Of a DNA stretch of 64,000 nt, positions 25,068 to 33,207 are shown piece by piece. The DNA is from Lacihabitans sp. LS3-19 (GTDB lineage: Bacteria; Bacteroidota; Bacteroidia; Cytophagales; Spirosomataceae), in the NCBI RefSeq assembly GCF_024343575.1, contig NZ_RJUA01000130.1:64217-128216 (forward strand). Direction: 5' to 3'. The notes under the pieces were generated by a model that did not search any database, had not been told where the DNA came from, and saw only the letters and a program-made list of their open reading frames with translations. The translations under genes and the position numbers were made by a program. Each line of letters opens with the position of its first letter. The stretch's first letter is position 1.

Positions 25068-25805
25068 ATGAGAAGTTTAGTTTTGATTTTGATGTTTTTT
25101 GTTTTTCAATCTCAAGCTCAAAGTGGCTCTGAGATTATAGCCAAAGCAGATGAGAAATCCAGAGGTAATTCGAGTGCTACCGAAATTACAATTCAGATTA
25201 TTAGACCGTCTTGGACCAGAGAAATGAAGATGAAATCTTGGTCTTTGGGTACAGAATACAGCATGTCTGTGGTTTTGTCGCCTGCTAAAGACAAAGGAAC
25301 GGTCTTTTTAAAACGAAACCGTGAACTTTGGAATTGGGTGCCAAGTATAGAGCGAACCATTAAAATGCCACCTTCTATGCTTACGCAATCGTGGATGGGC
25401 TCTGACCTTACAAACGATGACTTGGTGAAGGAAACTTCCAATAAGGATGATTTTAATTGCAAAATATTAGGTGCCGAAAATATGGGCGGTCGAGCTTGTT
25501 GGAAGATCGAAATGTTGCCAAAGGCGGGTTCGGCAGTAGTGTGGGGAAAAGTAATGACGTGGGTTGACCAAAAGGATTTTGTTTACATGAAGTCGGAATT
25601 TTACGATGAGGATAATTACTTGGTAAACACCATGGTAGCAAGCGAAATCAAAAATATAGGTGGAAGGAATTTAGCCTCAAAAACTGAAGTGATTCCTGCA
25701 GAACATCCCGGAAATAAAACCGTAATGATATTGAATAGTGCAAACTTCAATGCCAACAATCCGGCAAGTTTTTTTACTGTTCAAAATATGCGTAAAGTCA
25801 AATAA
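25068..25805 (+). CDS. LolA-like outer membrane lipoprotein-sorting protein
   Basis: A 245-residue periplasmic protein with a signal peptide (1-17, ending SQAQ) and the half-barrel pattern of the LolA/DUF1329 superfamily: ITIQIIRPSWTREMKMKSWS, LSPAKDKGTVFLKRNRELWNW, VPSIERTIKMPPSMLTQSWMGSDLTNDDLV. LolA-fold proteins carry hydrophobic cargo in a cavity. The family of this gene is usually found beside MMPL/RND or MacB-like transporters rather than lolB. It lies directly before two FtsX-type permeases, so it is probably a shuttle for whatever they extract from the inner membrane. Confidence 0.85.
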   Translation: MRSLVLILMFFVFQSQAQSGSEIIAKADEKSRGNSSATEITIQIIRPSWTREMKMKSWSLGTEYSMSVVLSPAKDKGTVFLKRNRELWNWVPSIERTIKMPPSMLTQSWMGSDLTNDDLVKETSNKDDFNCKILGAENMGGRACWKIEMLPKAGSAVVWGKVMTWVDQKDFVYMKSEFYDEDNYLVNTMVASEIKNIGGRNLASKTEVIPAEHPGNKTVMILNSANFNANNPASFFTVQNMRKVK

Positions 25806-25818
25806 ACCGAAACATCGG

Positions 25819-27048
25819 ATGGATAATATTAAATTAATTTTAACACTTGCTTGGCGGAATTTGTGGCGAAACAAAACCCGAACTTCTATTATGATAGCCG
25901 CTACGCTCTTTGCAGTATTATTGGCAGTTTTGATGAAGTCTGTTCAGGATGGTATGTACGATAGACAAATAGACAATGTGGTTACTTTCAATACTGGATA
26001 TCTGCAAATTCAACAGAAAGACTATGCCGATGAACGCACTTTGGATAATTCTTTTGAGTTTTTGCCAGATTTATCCCAAAAAATTGCAAAGACAAAAGGT
26101 GTAAAATCTTTTACGCCAAGGCTCGAGTCCTTTGTTTTGGCTGCCAACGGAGATGTATCGAAAGGTGTGATGGTAACAGGCACAAATCCAAAACTTGAAA
26201 CCGAACTTACTGGCTTAAATAAAAAGGTAATAAAGGGGAAATACTTTGATGACAAATCAGAAGTAATGGTAGGTAAAGGTCTCGCTAATTATCTGAAAGT
26301 CGACATTGGCGACACGGTGGTTTTTATCGGCTCTGGCTATCATGGAATTAGTGCAAACGGTAAGTTTCCAGTTGTAGGAATTTTAGAATTTGGGGCCCCG
26401 CAGCTTAATGACAATATGATGTATATGCCTTTGGATATCGCTCAGGAACTCTTCGGAACAGGAAACCAAGTGACTTCAGTTGGGGTAAATATCTTTTCTC
26501 GAAAAGAAATGAAGGCTGTTCAGGAAAGACTAGTTGCTATTTCTGATACCACGCAGCTAAGAGTTAAAAATTGGGAAGAGCTGATGCCCGATTTGTTAAA
26601 TCAAATAGAAGGAGATAAGTCAAGCGGAGGAATTATTTTAGGTGTTTTATATATGATAATTGGTTTTGTAATTTATGGAACTCTTTTGATGATGATAAGC
26701 GAAAGAATGCATGAGTTTAGTATGTTGATTGCCATAGGTATGAAAAACAGGTTGATTGCATTTACACTTGCTTTGGAGTGTGTTATCATGTCACTTTTAG
26801 GCGGTATTTTGGGCGGATTAGCTAGTTTGCCTATTACTTCCTGGTTACAAAACTCACCAATAAAACTTGAAGGTTCAATAAGCTCGGCTTATGAAAAAGT
26901 TGGTTTTGAGCCAGTTATAACTGCAAATATGGATTGGGGTATCATTTGGTCTCAAACCGAATTGGTGGTTATTTTATCTATGATTCTTTCGATTTATCCA
27001 ATTATCAAAATACTTAGAATTGACCCTCTGGAAGGCATGAAGAGTTAA
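25819..27048 (+). CDS. FtsX/MacB-type ABC permease 1 of the Lol-like operon
   Basis: The start is placed at the ATG at 25819 (MDNIKLILTLAWRNLWRNKT), 13 bases after the lolA-like stop; the open frame upstream overlaps that gene. The 409-residue protein has the typical plan: one N-terminal helix (about 20-40), a periplasmic MacB-core-like domain (45-270), then three helices (about 275-300, 320-350, 380-400). MISERMHEFSMLIAIGMKNR is the conserved FtsX loop that couples to the ATPase. It probably forms a heterodimer with the next gene. Confidence 0.9.
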   Translation: MDNIKLILTLAWRNLWRNKTRTSIMIAATLFAVLLAVLMKSVQDGMYDRQIDNVVTFNTGYLQIQQKDYADERTLDNSFEFLPDLSQKIAKTKGVKSFTPRLESFVLAANGDVSKGVMVTGTNPKLETELTGLNKKVIKGKYFDDKSEVMVGKGLANYLKVDIGDTVVFIGSGYHGISANGKFPVVGILEFGAPQLNDNMMYMPLDIAQELFGTGNQVTSVGVNIFSRKEMKAVQERLVAISDTTQLRVKNWEELMPDLLNQIEGDKSSGGIILGVLYMIIGFVIYGTLLMMISERMHEFSMLIAIGMKNRLIAFTLALECVIMSLLGGILGGLASLPITSWLQNSPIKLEGSISSAYEKVGFEPVITANMDWGIIWSQTELVVILSMILSIYPIIKILRIDPLEGMKS

Positions 27049-27072
27049 AGCGAACAAAAAAACTAAAACATT

Positions 27073-28287
27073 ATGTTACTTAAAATTGCTTGGCGAAATA
27101 TTTGGCGAAATCGGTCTCGAAGTTTAATAATAATAATTGCAATTATTTTAGGCTTATGGGCTGGGGTTTTTATTACGGGTTTTTCATGGGGAATGTACGA
27201 AACTCGGATACAAAAACTCATAACTGGGGAGCTTTCACATTTACAAATGCACAATGAGAAATTTAACGAAGAAATACTCGCCAAGCATATTTTGCCCGAT
27301 AAAAACAAATACTTGGATGTTCTAAAACATGACAAAAACGTAAATTCGTTTTCTGAACGTTTAGTGGTAAATGCTATGATGGCTTCCTCGAGAAGCAGTT
27401 TGGGAATAAAACTTTCAGGAGTAGATCCTGAGCAAGAAAAACTAACGACAAGGTTAAATGAAAAACTTAAATCTGGAGAATATCTTGATATTTCTGCTAA
27501 AACGCCAATTCTTATCAGCCAAAAAACTGCCGAAAAACTAAAACTAGGCTTGCGAAAGAAATTGGTTTTGACTTTCCAAGATAAAAACGGCGAAATAGTT
27601 TCTGCCTCTTTTAGGATTGCGGGGATTTTTCGCTCAGGCAATTTACAATATGACGAAGCCAATGCTTTTGTAAGAAAAAGTGATTTGGATACATTATTGA
27701 AAACCCAAGGCGAAATCCAAGAGATTGCAGTTTTGTTAAATTCAGATAAAGATTTGGCAGAAGTTCAAGAAAAGCTAAAAGCGATAAGTCCAAAAGTGTC
27801 GGTGCAAAATTGGCGAGAAATGGACCCATTAATGGAATATGCCATAGATTCGTTTGACCAAACTATGCAAATTCTCATTTTTATAATTATGATAGCCTTA
27901 GCGTTCGGAATAATAAATACCATGCTAATGGCCATAATGGACCGCGTTAGAGAGATAGGCATGTTAATGGCCATTGGACTTAACAAAACCAAATTGTTTA
28001 CAATGATTATGCTGGAAACATTGATGCTGTCTGCCATAGGTGCTCCATTGGGGATGTTTTTGGCTTGGTTGACCATTTTTATCACACATAAAACAGGTAT
28101 AGAATTGAAAAGTATGGAAACAGGTCTTGAAGCCATGGGTTTTAGCAGTACTGTATATCCAGTGGCTCAGTCAGATCAATACTGGAAAATCGGAATAATG
28201 GTGCTGGTTATTAGTGTTTTTTCTGCAATTTTCCCCGTTTATAAAGCCATAAAATTGGATCCAGCAAAAGCAATTAGAAAAATATAA
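27073..28287 (+). CDS. FtsX/MacB-type ABC permease 2 of the Lol-like operon
   Basis: A 404-residue inner-membrane protein with the same plan as the gene before it: an N-terminal LLKIAWRNIWRNRSRSLIII helix, a periplasmic domain to about residue 265, then three helices. The coupling loop is AIMDRVREIGMLMAIGLNKT. The shared AWRN(I/L)WRN start indicates that the two permeases are paralogues. Together with the ATPase at 28318 they make a LolCDE-like complex. It lies 24 bases after permease 1 and 30 bases before the ATPase. Confidence 0.92.
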   Translation: MLLKIAWRNIWRNRSRSLIIIIAIILGLWAGVFITGFSWGMYETRIQKLITGELSHLQMHNEKFNEEILAKHILPDKNKYLDVLKHDKNVNSFSERLVVNAMMASSRSSLGIKLSGVDPEQEKLTTRLNEKLKSGEYLDISAKTPILISQKTAEKLKLGLRKKLVLTFQDKNGEIVSASFRIAGIFRSGNLQYDEANAFVRKSDLDTLLKTQGEIQEIAVLLNSDKDLAEVQEKLKAISPKVSVQNWREMDPLMEYAIDSFDQTMQILIFIIMIALAFGIINTMLMAIMDRVREIGMLMAIGLNKTKLFTMIMLETLMLSAIGAPLGMFLAWLTIFITHKTGIELKSMETGLEAMGFSSTVYPVAQSDQYWKIGIMVLVISVFSAIFPVYKAIKLDPAKAIRKI

Positions 28288-28317
28288 ATAATTGATAATT
28301 AGAAACATACTTATATC

Positions 28318-29013
28318 ATGAATGTAATCGAAGCAAAAGATTTATATAAAATATACGCAGATGGAGATCAGCAAATAAATGCTGTGAATGGCGTAAATCT
28401 AACTATAGAAAAAGGGGAGTTTACGGCTATAGTAGGTCCATCGGGTTCTGGTAAAACTACACTTTTGAATATGATAGGCGGCTTGGATAAACCAAGTATG
28501 GGAAGTATAAAAATAGATCAAGAAGAAATGTCTTCACTTTCTGCCAATCAATTGATAGATTTTCGGTTAAATAATATTGGATTTGTTTTTCAAGCTTATA
28601 ATCTCATTCCAGTGCTGACGGCTGAGGAAAATGTAGAATTTACGATGTTACTTCAAAAAAGGCCCTACGACGAAAGAAAAAAAAGAGTAAAAGAGCTTCT
28701 AGAAAAAGTTGGTTTGGCAGAAAGACATAAAAACCGCCCTTCTGAACTCTCTGGCGGCCAACAACAGCGTGTTGCAGTTGCAAGGGCCTTAGCTCCAAAA
28801 CCTAAGTTTATATTAGCAGATGAGCCAACAGCAAATCTTGATTCAAAATCAACTGAGAATTTGCTTGATTTAATGCTTGAAATGAACAAAGAAGAAGGCA
28901 TAACCTTTCTTTTCTCAACCCACGACCAACGTGTTATAGACCACGCTCGCAGGGTTATTAAGCTCGAAGATGGCAAAATCAAAAGCGATGAAAAGCATGT
29001 TTTTGAAAAATGA
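28318..29013 (+). CDS. LolD/MacB-type ABC ATPase
   Basis: A 231-residue ATPase with Walker A GPSGSGKTT (40-48), the Q-loop FQAYNLIPVLTAEENVEF that marks the LolD/MacB/FtsE group, signature LSGGQQQR (from 144), Walker B FILADEPTANLDS and the switch STHDQRV. It drives the two FtsX-type permeases upstream. Unlike LolD genes in lipoprotein-release operons, it is followed by an outer-membrane protein gene whose start overlaps its 3' end. The symbol lolD is not given because the cargo is unknown. Confidence 0.93.
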   Translation: MNVIEAKDLYKIYADGDQQINAVNGVNLTIEKGEFTAIVGPSGSGKTTLLNMIGGLDKPSMGSIKIDQEEMSSLSANQLIDFRLNNIGFVFQAYNLIPVLTAEENVEFTMLLQKRPYDERKKRVKELLEKVGLAERHKNRPSELSGGQQQRVAVARALAPKPKFILADEPTANLDSKSTENLLDLMLEMNKEEGITFLFSTHDQRVIDHARRVIKLEDGKIKSDEKHVFEK

Positions 29014-30217
29014 AATTAGAATTAAATTCAAAAGCTTAACATTAATAAGTTTTTGGATTTTTGGGGTTTTTCCTTATTTATCAAATGCCCAGAATGCTGA
29101 CAGTACTGAAGCTGTTACCGAAAAGAAATTTCATGTGGGTGGATATTTGAAAAATATGGAAACTATCTCTTTTCAAAACCTCAACCAAGTATTTTTGGAT
29201 AATCTTGTTCATAATCGTTTAAACTTTAAATTCCAAGCTTCAGATAAAGTTGTGGCAGTTTTAGAAATGAGAAATCGTTTAATGTTTGGTAATCAGGTGA
29301 ATAGTACTCCCAATTATGGAGATGTAATAGAAAAGGATAATGGATTTTTAGATATGAATTGGTCAGTTTTAAATAAGCCAGGAATGGTTTTTAATACTAC
29401 TATAGATCGTCTGTATTTAGATTTTTTAGGTAAAAAGAAAGAATTAAGAATTGGTAGACAAAGGATAAATTGGGGAATAACCATGGCATGGAACCCAAAT
29501 GACTGGTTTAATACCTACAATTATTTTGATTTTGATTACGAAGAGAGACCTGGCTCAGACGCTATTCGAGCAAGGATGTATTTTAAAGATGGTATGTCAA
29601 GTTTAGATGTGGCTGCAAATGTAAATTCAGCTCACCAAAACGTGACTGCGGCAATGTATAAATTCAATAAGTCTGGCTATGATTTTCAAATTTTGGCTGG
29701 TAAGTATTTCAAAGATTTGGCTCTAGGAACTGGTTGGGCGGGGAATATTGGCGGAGCTGGCTTCAAAGGTGAGTTGAGTTATTTTTACCCAATTAACGAT
29801 CAATTTTCAAAAAAAGCTTTTGTAGGCACAAGTAGCCTCGATTACTCTTTTAAAAACTCCTTATATTTAAGCGGAGCATGGTTGTACAGTAGTTTAGGAA
29901 TCAATCAAAAATTGGATTTGGGTGATTCAGGAATTGGTTTAAATGCCTTTGGTACATTAACCGCAAAAAGTCTTTTTCCAAGTAAAAATACAAGTATGTT
30001 AGTAGGGTCATATCCAGTTTCACCTTTGCTAAATATCAGTTTGGCAGGTATTTATGGTTATGGTATAAACTTGGCTTTTATAAGTCCTTCAATAAGCTAT
30101 AGTCTCAAAGAAAACGTGGATTTATATCTTATTGGTCAATCTTTTTTTCTACAACAACAAGACAAGTTGAAAAATCTTAGCAATGGTGCTTATTTTAGAA
30201 TTAAGTGGAGTTTTTGA
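28988..30217 (+). CDS. Outer-membrane beta-barrel protein (DUF1302-like) of the Lol-like operon
   Basis: The open frame starts at 28970. I favour the ATG at 28988 (MKSMFLKNEIRIK), with 28997 as the alternative; both overlap the ATPase gene. The product of about 409 residues has a signal sequence ending SNAQ and then many short beta-strands with aromatic girdles, ending in Phe (IKWSF), as outer-membrane barrels do. KELRIGRQRINWGITMAWNP resembles the conserved segment of DUF1302/alginate-export-type barrels, a family often encoded beside LolA-like DUF1329 proteins. It is probably the outer-membrane end of the transport route. Confidence 0.75.
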   Translation: MKSMFLKNEIRIKFKSLTLISFWIFGVFPYLSNAQNADSTEAVTEKKFHVGGYLKNMETISFQNLNQVFLDNLVHNRLNFKFQASDKVVAVLEMRNRLMFGNQVNSTPNYGDVIEKDNGFLDMNWSVLNKPGMVFNTTIDRLYLDFLGKKKELRIGRQRINWGITMAWNPNDWFNTYNYFDFDYEERPGSDAIRARMYFKDGMSSLDVAANVNSAHQNVTAAMYKFNKSGYDFQILAGKYFKDLALGTGWAGNIGGAGFKGELSYFYPINDQFSKKAFVGTSSLDYSFKNSLYLSGAWLYSSLGINQKLDLGDSGIGLNAFGTLTAKSLFPSKNTSMLVGSYPVSPLLNISLAGIYGYGINLAFISPSISYSLKENVDLYLIGQSFFLQQQDKLKNLSNGAYFRIKWSF

Positions 30218-30320
30218 AAATTCCACAAAGATTCGATTTGTATTTTTTATTCTAAATACAAAATGCAAAATAAGTTAGAAAATCACATTCACAATAGGAT
30301 ATAACCATTAAAGCATCGAC

Positions 30321-30448
30321 AAATTACAAATCAACCAATAACAAATCAACCAATAACAAATCAACCAATAACATATCAACCAATAACAAATAAACCAATA
30401 ACAAATCCACCAATAACAAATCCACCAATAACAAATCAACAAATCAAC
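30321..30448. repeat. 15-bp tandem repeat array 1
   Basis: Seven near-identical copies of CAATAACAAATCAAC (30336-30440), with degenerate copies on both sides. The last partial copy supplies the TGA stop of the oxidoreductase gene on the minus strand (TCA at 30444-30446). There are no spacers, so this is not CRISPR. A related array lies at 35262-35371 and a lone unit at 47918-47932. Confidence 0.9.
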
Positions 30449-31514
30449 CAAGCCTCACAACTTCACCCGTTCTTACAGATTCATCACAAGCGAAAGCTAT
30501 CCTCAAACTATTTACGGCATCTTCAACATGGTCGGTAAGGTCTACGTCGTTTTTAATGGCATTCAAGAAAAACAACTGTTCTCTTTTACAAAGCTCATTA
30601 TGGTCTGGTTCGTCCGTAAGATCAATCCATTCGTCAGGTTTTGTGAAATTATTTGCTGCATCTATGTCCGCGTGGTGTACTTTCAGTGATTCTGTTTTGG
30701 TATGTGCGTCTACATTGTCCGACTGACCAGCTTTTCCTGCATCTTTCGCAACTATCGAAACGCAGCCTTTTGGCCCAATCACATCTTTTACAAAGAAGGC
30801 GGTTTCTGACATCATCGGACCCCAACCTGCTTCATACCAACCTACTGAACCGTCTTCAAAACGTATTTGTAATTGGCCATAGTTATAATTTCCTTCAGGA
30901 ATATCTTCCGTCATACGTGCACCAATCGCACTCACCCAAACAGGTTTCGAACGCGTCATTTGGCACATTACGTCAATATAATGAACACCACAATCTACTA
31001 TCGGACTTAGGCTTTTCATAAGGTTTCTATGCACATCCCACATGATACCATGACTTTGCTGATTGAGGTTCATTCGCATAACCAAAGGTTTGCCCATGGT
31101 TTGAGCTACTTCAACAAATTTTTCCCAAGATGGATGAACTCTTAATATATATCCAATGACAAGTTTTTTATTGTGTTTTTTTGCTGCTGCTGCTACTTTT
31201 TCAGCACCTAAAACGGTATCTGCCAATGGTTTCTCAATGAAAACGTGAGCACCTGCTTCTAATGCAGCCAAAGCAAAGGCTTCGTGTGTATCAGGATAGG
31301 TATTTATACTTACGGCATCAGGTTTAGTGGCAGCCAAAGCTTCGAAATAATCGTCGAAAAGTGGGTAGTTGCCACCAAGTTTTTGGTTTAACCTTTCTTT
31401 ACTTTTGCCTTGAGATACAATTCCACAAATTTCAAATTCTTCAATATTCTGATAAGCCAAGGCATGCGAGCTACCCATATTTCCACATCCAACTACCAAT
31501 ACGCGTATTTTCAT
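30444..31514 (-). CDS. Gfo/Idh/MocA-family NAD(P)-dependent oxidoreductase
   Basis: A 356-residue cytoplasmic dehydrogenase. The N-terminal Rossmann domain has VVGCGNMGSSHALAY (residues 7-21), the family motif EKPLADTVLGAEK (Lys of EKP) follows, and the second half is the substrate domain with DCGVHYIDVMCQMT. Such enzymes oxidise or reduce sugars, inositols or nucleotide-sugars; the substrate is not readable here. There is no Tat or Sec signal. The stop codon lies within the 15-bp repeat array. It converges on the outer-membrane protein gene and is transcribed alone. Confidence 0.92.
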   Translation of the reverse strand: MKIRVLVVGCGNMGSSHALAYQNIEEFEICGIVSQGKSKERLNQKLGGNYPLFDDYFEALAATKPDAVSINTYPDTHEAFALAALEAGAHVFIEKPLADTVLGAEKVAAAAKKHNKKLVIGYILRVHPSWEKFVEVAQTMGKPLVMRMNLNQQSHGIMWDVHRNLMKSLSPIVDCGVHYIDVMCQMTRSKPVWVSAIGARMTEDIPEGNYNYGQLQIRFEDGSVGWYEAGWGPMMSETAFFVKDVIGPKGCVSIVAKDAGKAGQSDNVDAHTKTESLKVHHADIDAANNFTKPDEWIDLTDEPDHNELCKREQLFFLNAIKNDVDLTDHVEDAVNSLRIAFACDESVRTGEVVRLG

Positions 31515-31536
31515 TATTTAAGGTTTTGTTTACAAA

Positions 31537-31573
31537 AATAAAAAAAAATAGCCCACTGTTTCCAGCGAGCTAT
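31537..31573 (-). terminator. Terminator after the Lys/Thr/Glu repeat protein gene
   Basis: On the minus strand an 11-bp stem with two G-U pairs (ATAGCTCGCTG / CAGTGGGCTAT, 31563-31573 and 31548-31558) closes a GAAA tetraloop and is followed by a run of nine or more T. It begins 22 bases past the stop codon at 31595. Confidence 0.85.
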
Positions 31574-31594
31574 CTAAATTTTTAAAAAATTTTA

Positions 31595-32281
31595 TTAATC
31601 TTGGATATATTGCTTATTTCCGTTAGCATTTATATAATATTTACCTCCTCTTGGTCCTTGATATATCGTACGACCTTTAGCATCTTTTCCAATCGATTTA
31701 TCTTCCCCAGCAACTTGCTTTTGAGTTGATTTATCTGCTTGAGTAGTCTTTTTGGTAGTGGTACTTGGAGTTGTTGTTGTGCTAGTTTTTGTTGTCGTAT
31801 TTGGTTTTGTTAATGTACTTTTAGACTCTGAAGTACTAGTTTTAGTTTTTTTATCGCTTTCTTTGAGTTTGGCATCTTCAGTTTTTGTTTTATCTGCCTT
31901 ACCTTTTGCATTCGTAGTTTTATCTACTTTTTCTTTAGCAGTTTTGGCTTCAGTTTTTTCTTTGGCAGTTTTAGCTTCAGTTTTTTCTTTAGCTGTTTTA
32001 GCTTCAGTTTTTTCTTTAGCAGTTTTAGCTTCAGTTTTTTCTTTTGCAGTTTTTGTTTTAGGTTCAGTTTTTTCTTTAGCAGTTTTTGACTCTGTTTTCT
32101 CTTTTGTGGTTTTAGTTTTTGCTTCTGTTTTGGGTTCTTTTTTTTCTTTCGGTTCTTTCTTTTCAGTTTTTTCTTTAGCAGTTTTAGCTGTTTTCGGCTT
32201 AGCCGAAGTTGATGCCGATTGTGCGTTTAATATCTGCACAGAGATAAATAATAAAACAAGAACACTAAGGAACTTTTTCAT
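31595..32281 (-). CDS. Secreted Lys/Thr/Glu-rich repeat protein with PBCV-type basic adaptor C-terminus
   Basis: I choose the ATG at 32281 (MKKFLSVLVLLF), which gives a clean signal peptide ending LNAQ; the longer frame from 32320 adds non-coding-like residues. The mature part (about 22-200) is low-complexity, with a nine-residue repeat TAKEKTEAK present about five times and SKTAKEKTE variants, then a Thr/Ser-rich stretch. The last 30 residues (GRTIYQGPRGGKYYINANGN) match the short basic adaptor domain known from chlorella virus PBCV-1 and many Bacteroidota. The repeat part is probably disordered and strongly charged; its function is unknown. Confidence 0.75.
   Translation of the reverse strand: MKKFLSVLVLLFISVQILNAQSASTSAKPKTAKTAKEKTEKKEPKEKKEPKTEAKTKTTKEKTESKTAKEKTEPKTKTAKEKTEAKTAKEKTEAKTAKEKTEAKTAKEKTEAKTAKEKVDKTTNAKGKADKTKTEDAKLKESDKKTKTSTSESKSTLTKPNTTTKTSTTTTPSTTTKKTTQADKSTQKQVAGEDKSIGKDAKGRTIYQGPRGGKYYINANGNKQYIQD
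31930..32070. repeat. 27-bp tandem repeat inside the repeat-protein gene
   Basis: About five copies of a 27-bp unit code for TAKEKTEAK. Copies differ by only a few bases, so copy number can change by slippage without breaking the frame. Confidence 0.8.
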
Positions 32282-32374
32282 GAAATTTATTTGGTTTAAT
32301 TGTAAATTTTCAAGAGTCAAACGTAATAATTTTTCTTTAATTTTTATTAAGACTAAAAAAAATCATTTTGTAAC

Positions 32375-33058
32375 TTAAACCTCCTCCAAATGTTGTGTTT
32401 TCTTCAATACGAATGCAATTGAAGTATAAGAATTCAGTAAAGCTTCTTCTATTTCCTTCCCCTCCATCCAACATAATTCTTCTATTCCTTCTTCAGCTTG
32501 GGGTTTCATTTTTTTATCAGATACAAGCGACATTGCAAACCATTTGGTTTGTTTTATAACCAGCTTTCCCTTAAGCATATAGGTATGCCATGTAGTACAG
32601 ATTTTATCATTTACTTTAACAACTACACCACATTCTTCCAAAACCTCTCTTTCAGCAGTAACCTTTGATTTTTCGTTAGGATCTGCCTTGCCTTTGGGTA
32701 AATCCCAAAAACCCAAGCGTTTCATCATCAAAATTTTGCCGACTTTGTTTTCTACCACACCTCCAGCTGCCTTTATCACAGGCAATTTGCTTTTTATTTT
32801 TGCTTTAAAAAGTTTTTGGTTTTTTACTTCAAAAGTCAAATGCCCGAGAAGTTCCTGTTTATTGCTTTGAGCAAGTTTTATAAAACTCATAATATTTTCA
32901 AAATCCCCATTTTTTATGAGAATGTTTCCTTTTAAATCTCGATATTCGATAATATCTGATGCTTGATCATATATAAAATCAAAATTCTTGGAATGGTCTT
33001 TGATAAAATGAGTACTATCAGTGATAGTGATAGCCTTGTTATTGACGAATATTAGCAT
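32375..33058 (-). CDS. Nudix hydrolase with N-terminal extension
   Basis: A 227-residue protein. The Nudix box GKADPNEKSKVTAEREVLEE (residues 123-142, continuing CGV) fits Gx5Ex7REUxEExGU without fault, so it should be an active Mg-dependent diphosphohydrolase. The first 90 residues form an extra alpha/beta region that I do not recognise. Nudix enzymes clean up or signal with nucleoside diphosphates linked to other groups; the substrate is unknown. It is divergent from the CorC-like gene at 33208. Confidence 0.9.
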   Translation of the reverse strand: MLIFVNNKAITITDSTHFIKDHSKNFDFIYDQASDIIEYRDLKGNILIKNGDFENIMSFIKLAQSNKQELLGHLTFEVKNQKLFKAKIKSKLPVIKAAGGVVENKVGKILMMKRLGFWDLPKGKADPNEKSKVTAEREVLEECGVVVKVNDKICTTWHTYMLKGKLVIKQTKWFAMSLVSDKKMKPQAEEGIEELCWMEGKEIEEALLNSYTSIAFVLKKTQHLEEV

Positions 33059-33207
33059 AGGTGTTTTAAAAATGCAAAAGTAAGCTAATTATCCTTTTTA
33101 ATGCCTAAAATTATTATTTTTAATGTGATGTCATTTTCTATTTTAAAAATTTTGTTACTTTGCAGTTAAATCAGAATAGATTGCCCAACAGGCGGTCTTA
33201 ATTTTTA

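Noticed and set aside
30321-30448. CRISPR array
   Set aside because: The 15-bp units are directly adjacent with no unique spacers, and no cas genes are present.
31752-32378. 208-residue plus-strand ORF
   Set aside because: It is the antisense of the Lys/Thr/Glu repeat gene; its Val/Leu/Phe/Ser repeats (VFSLAVLAS) are just the complement of the 27-bp repeat.
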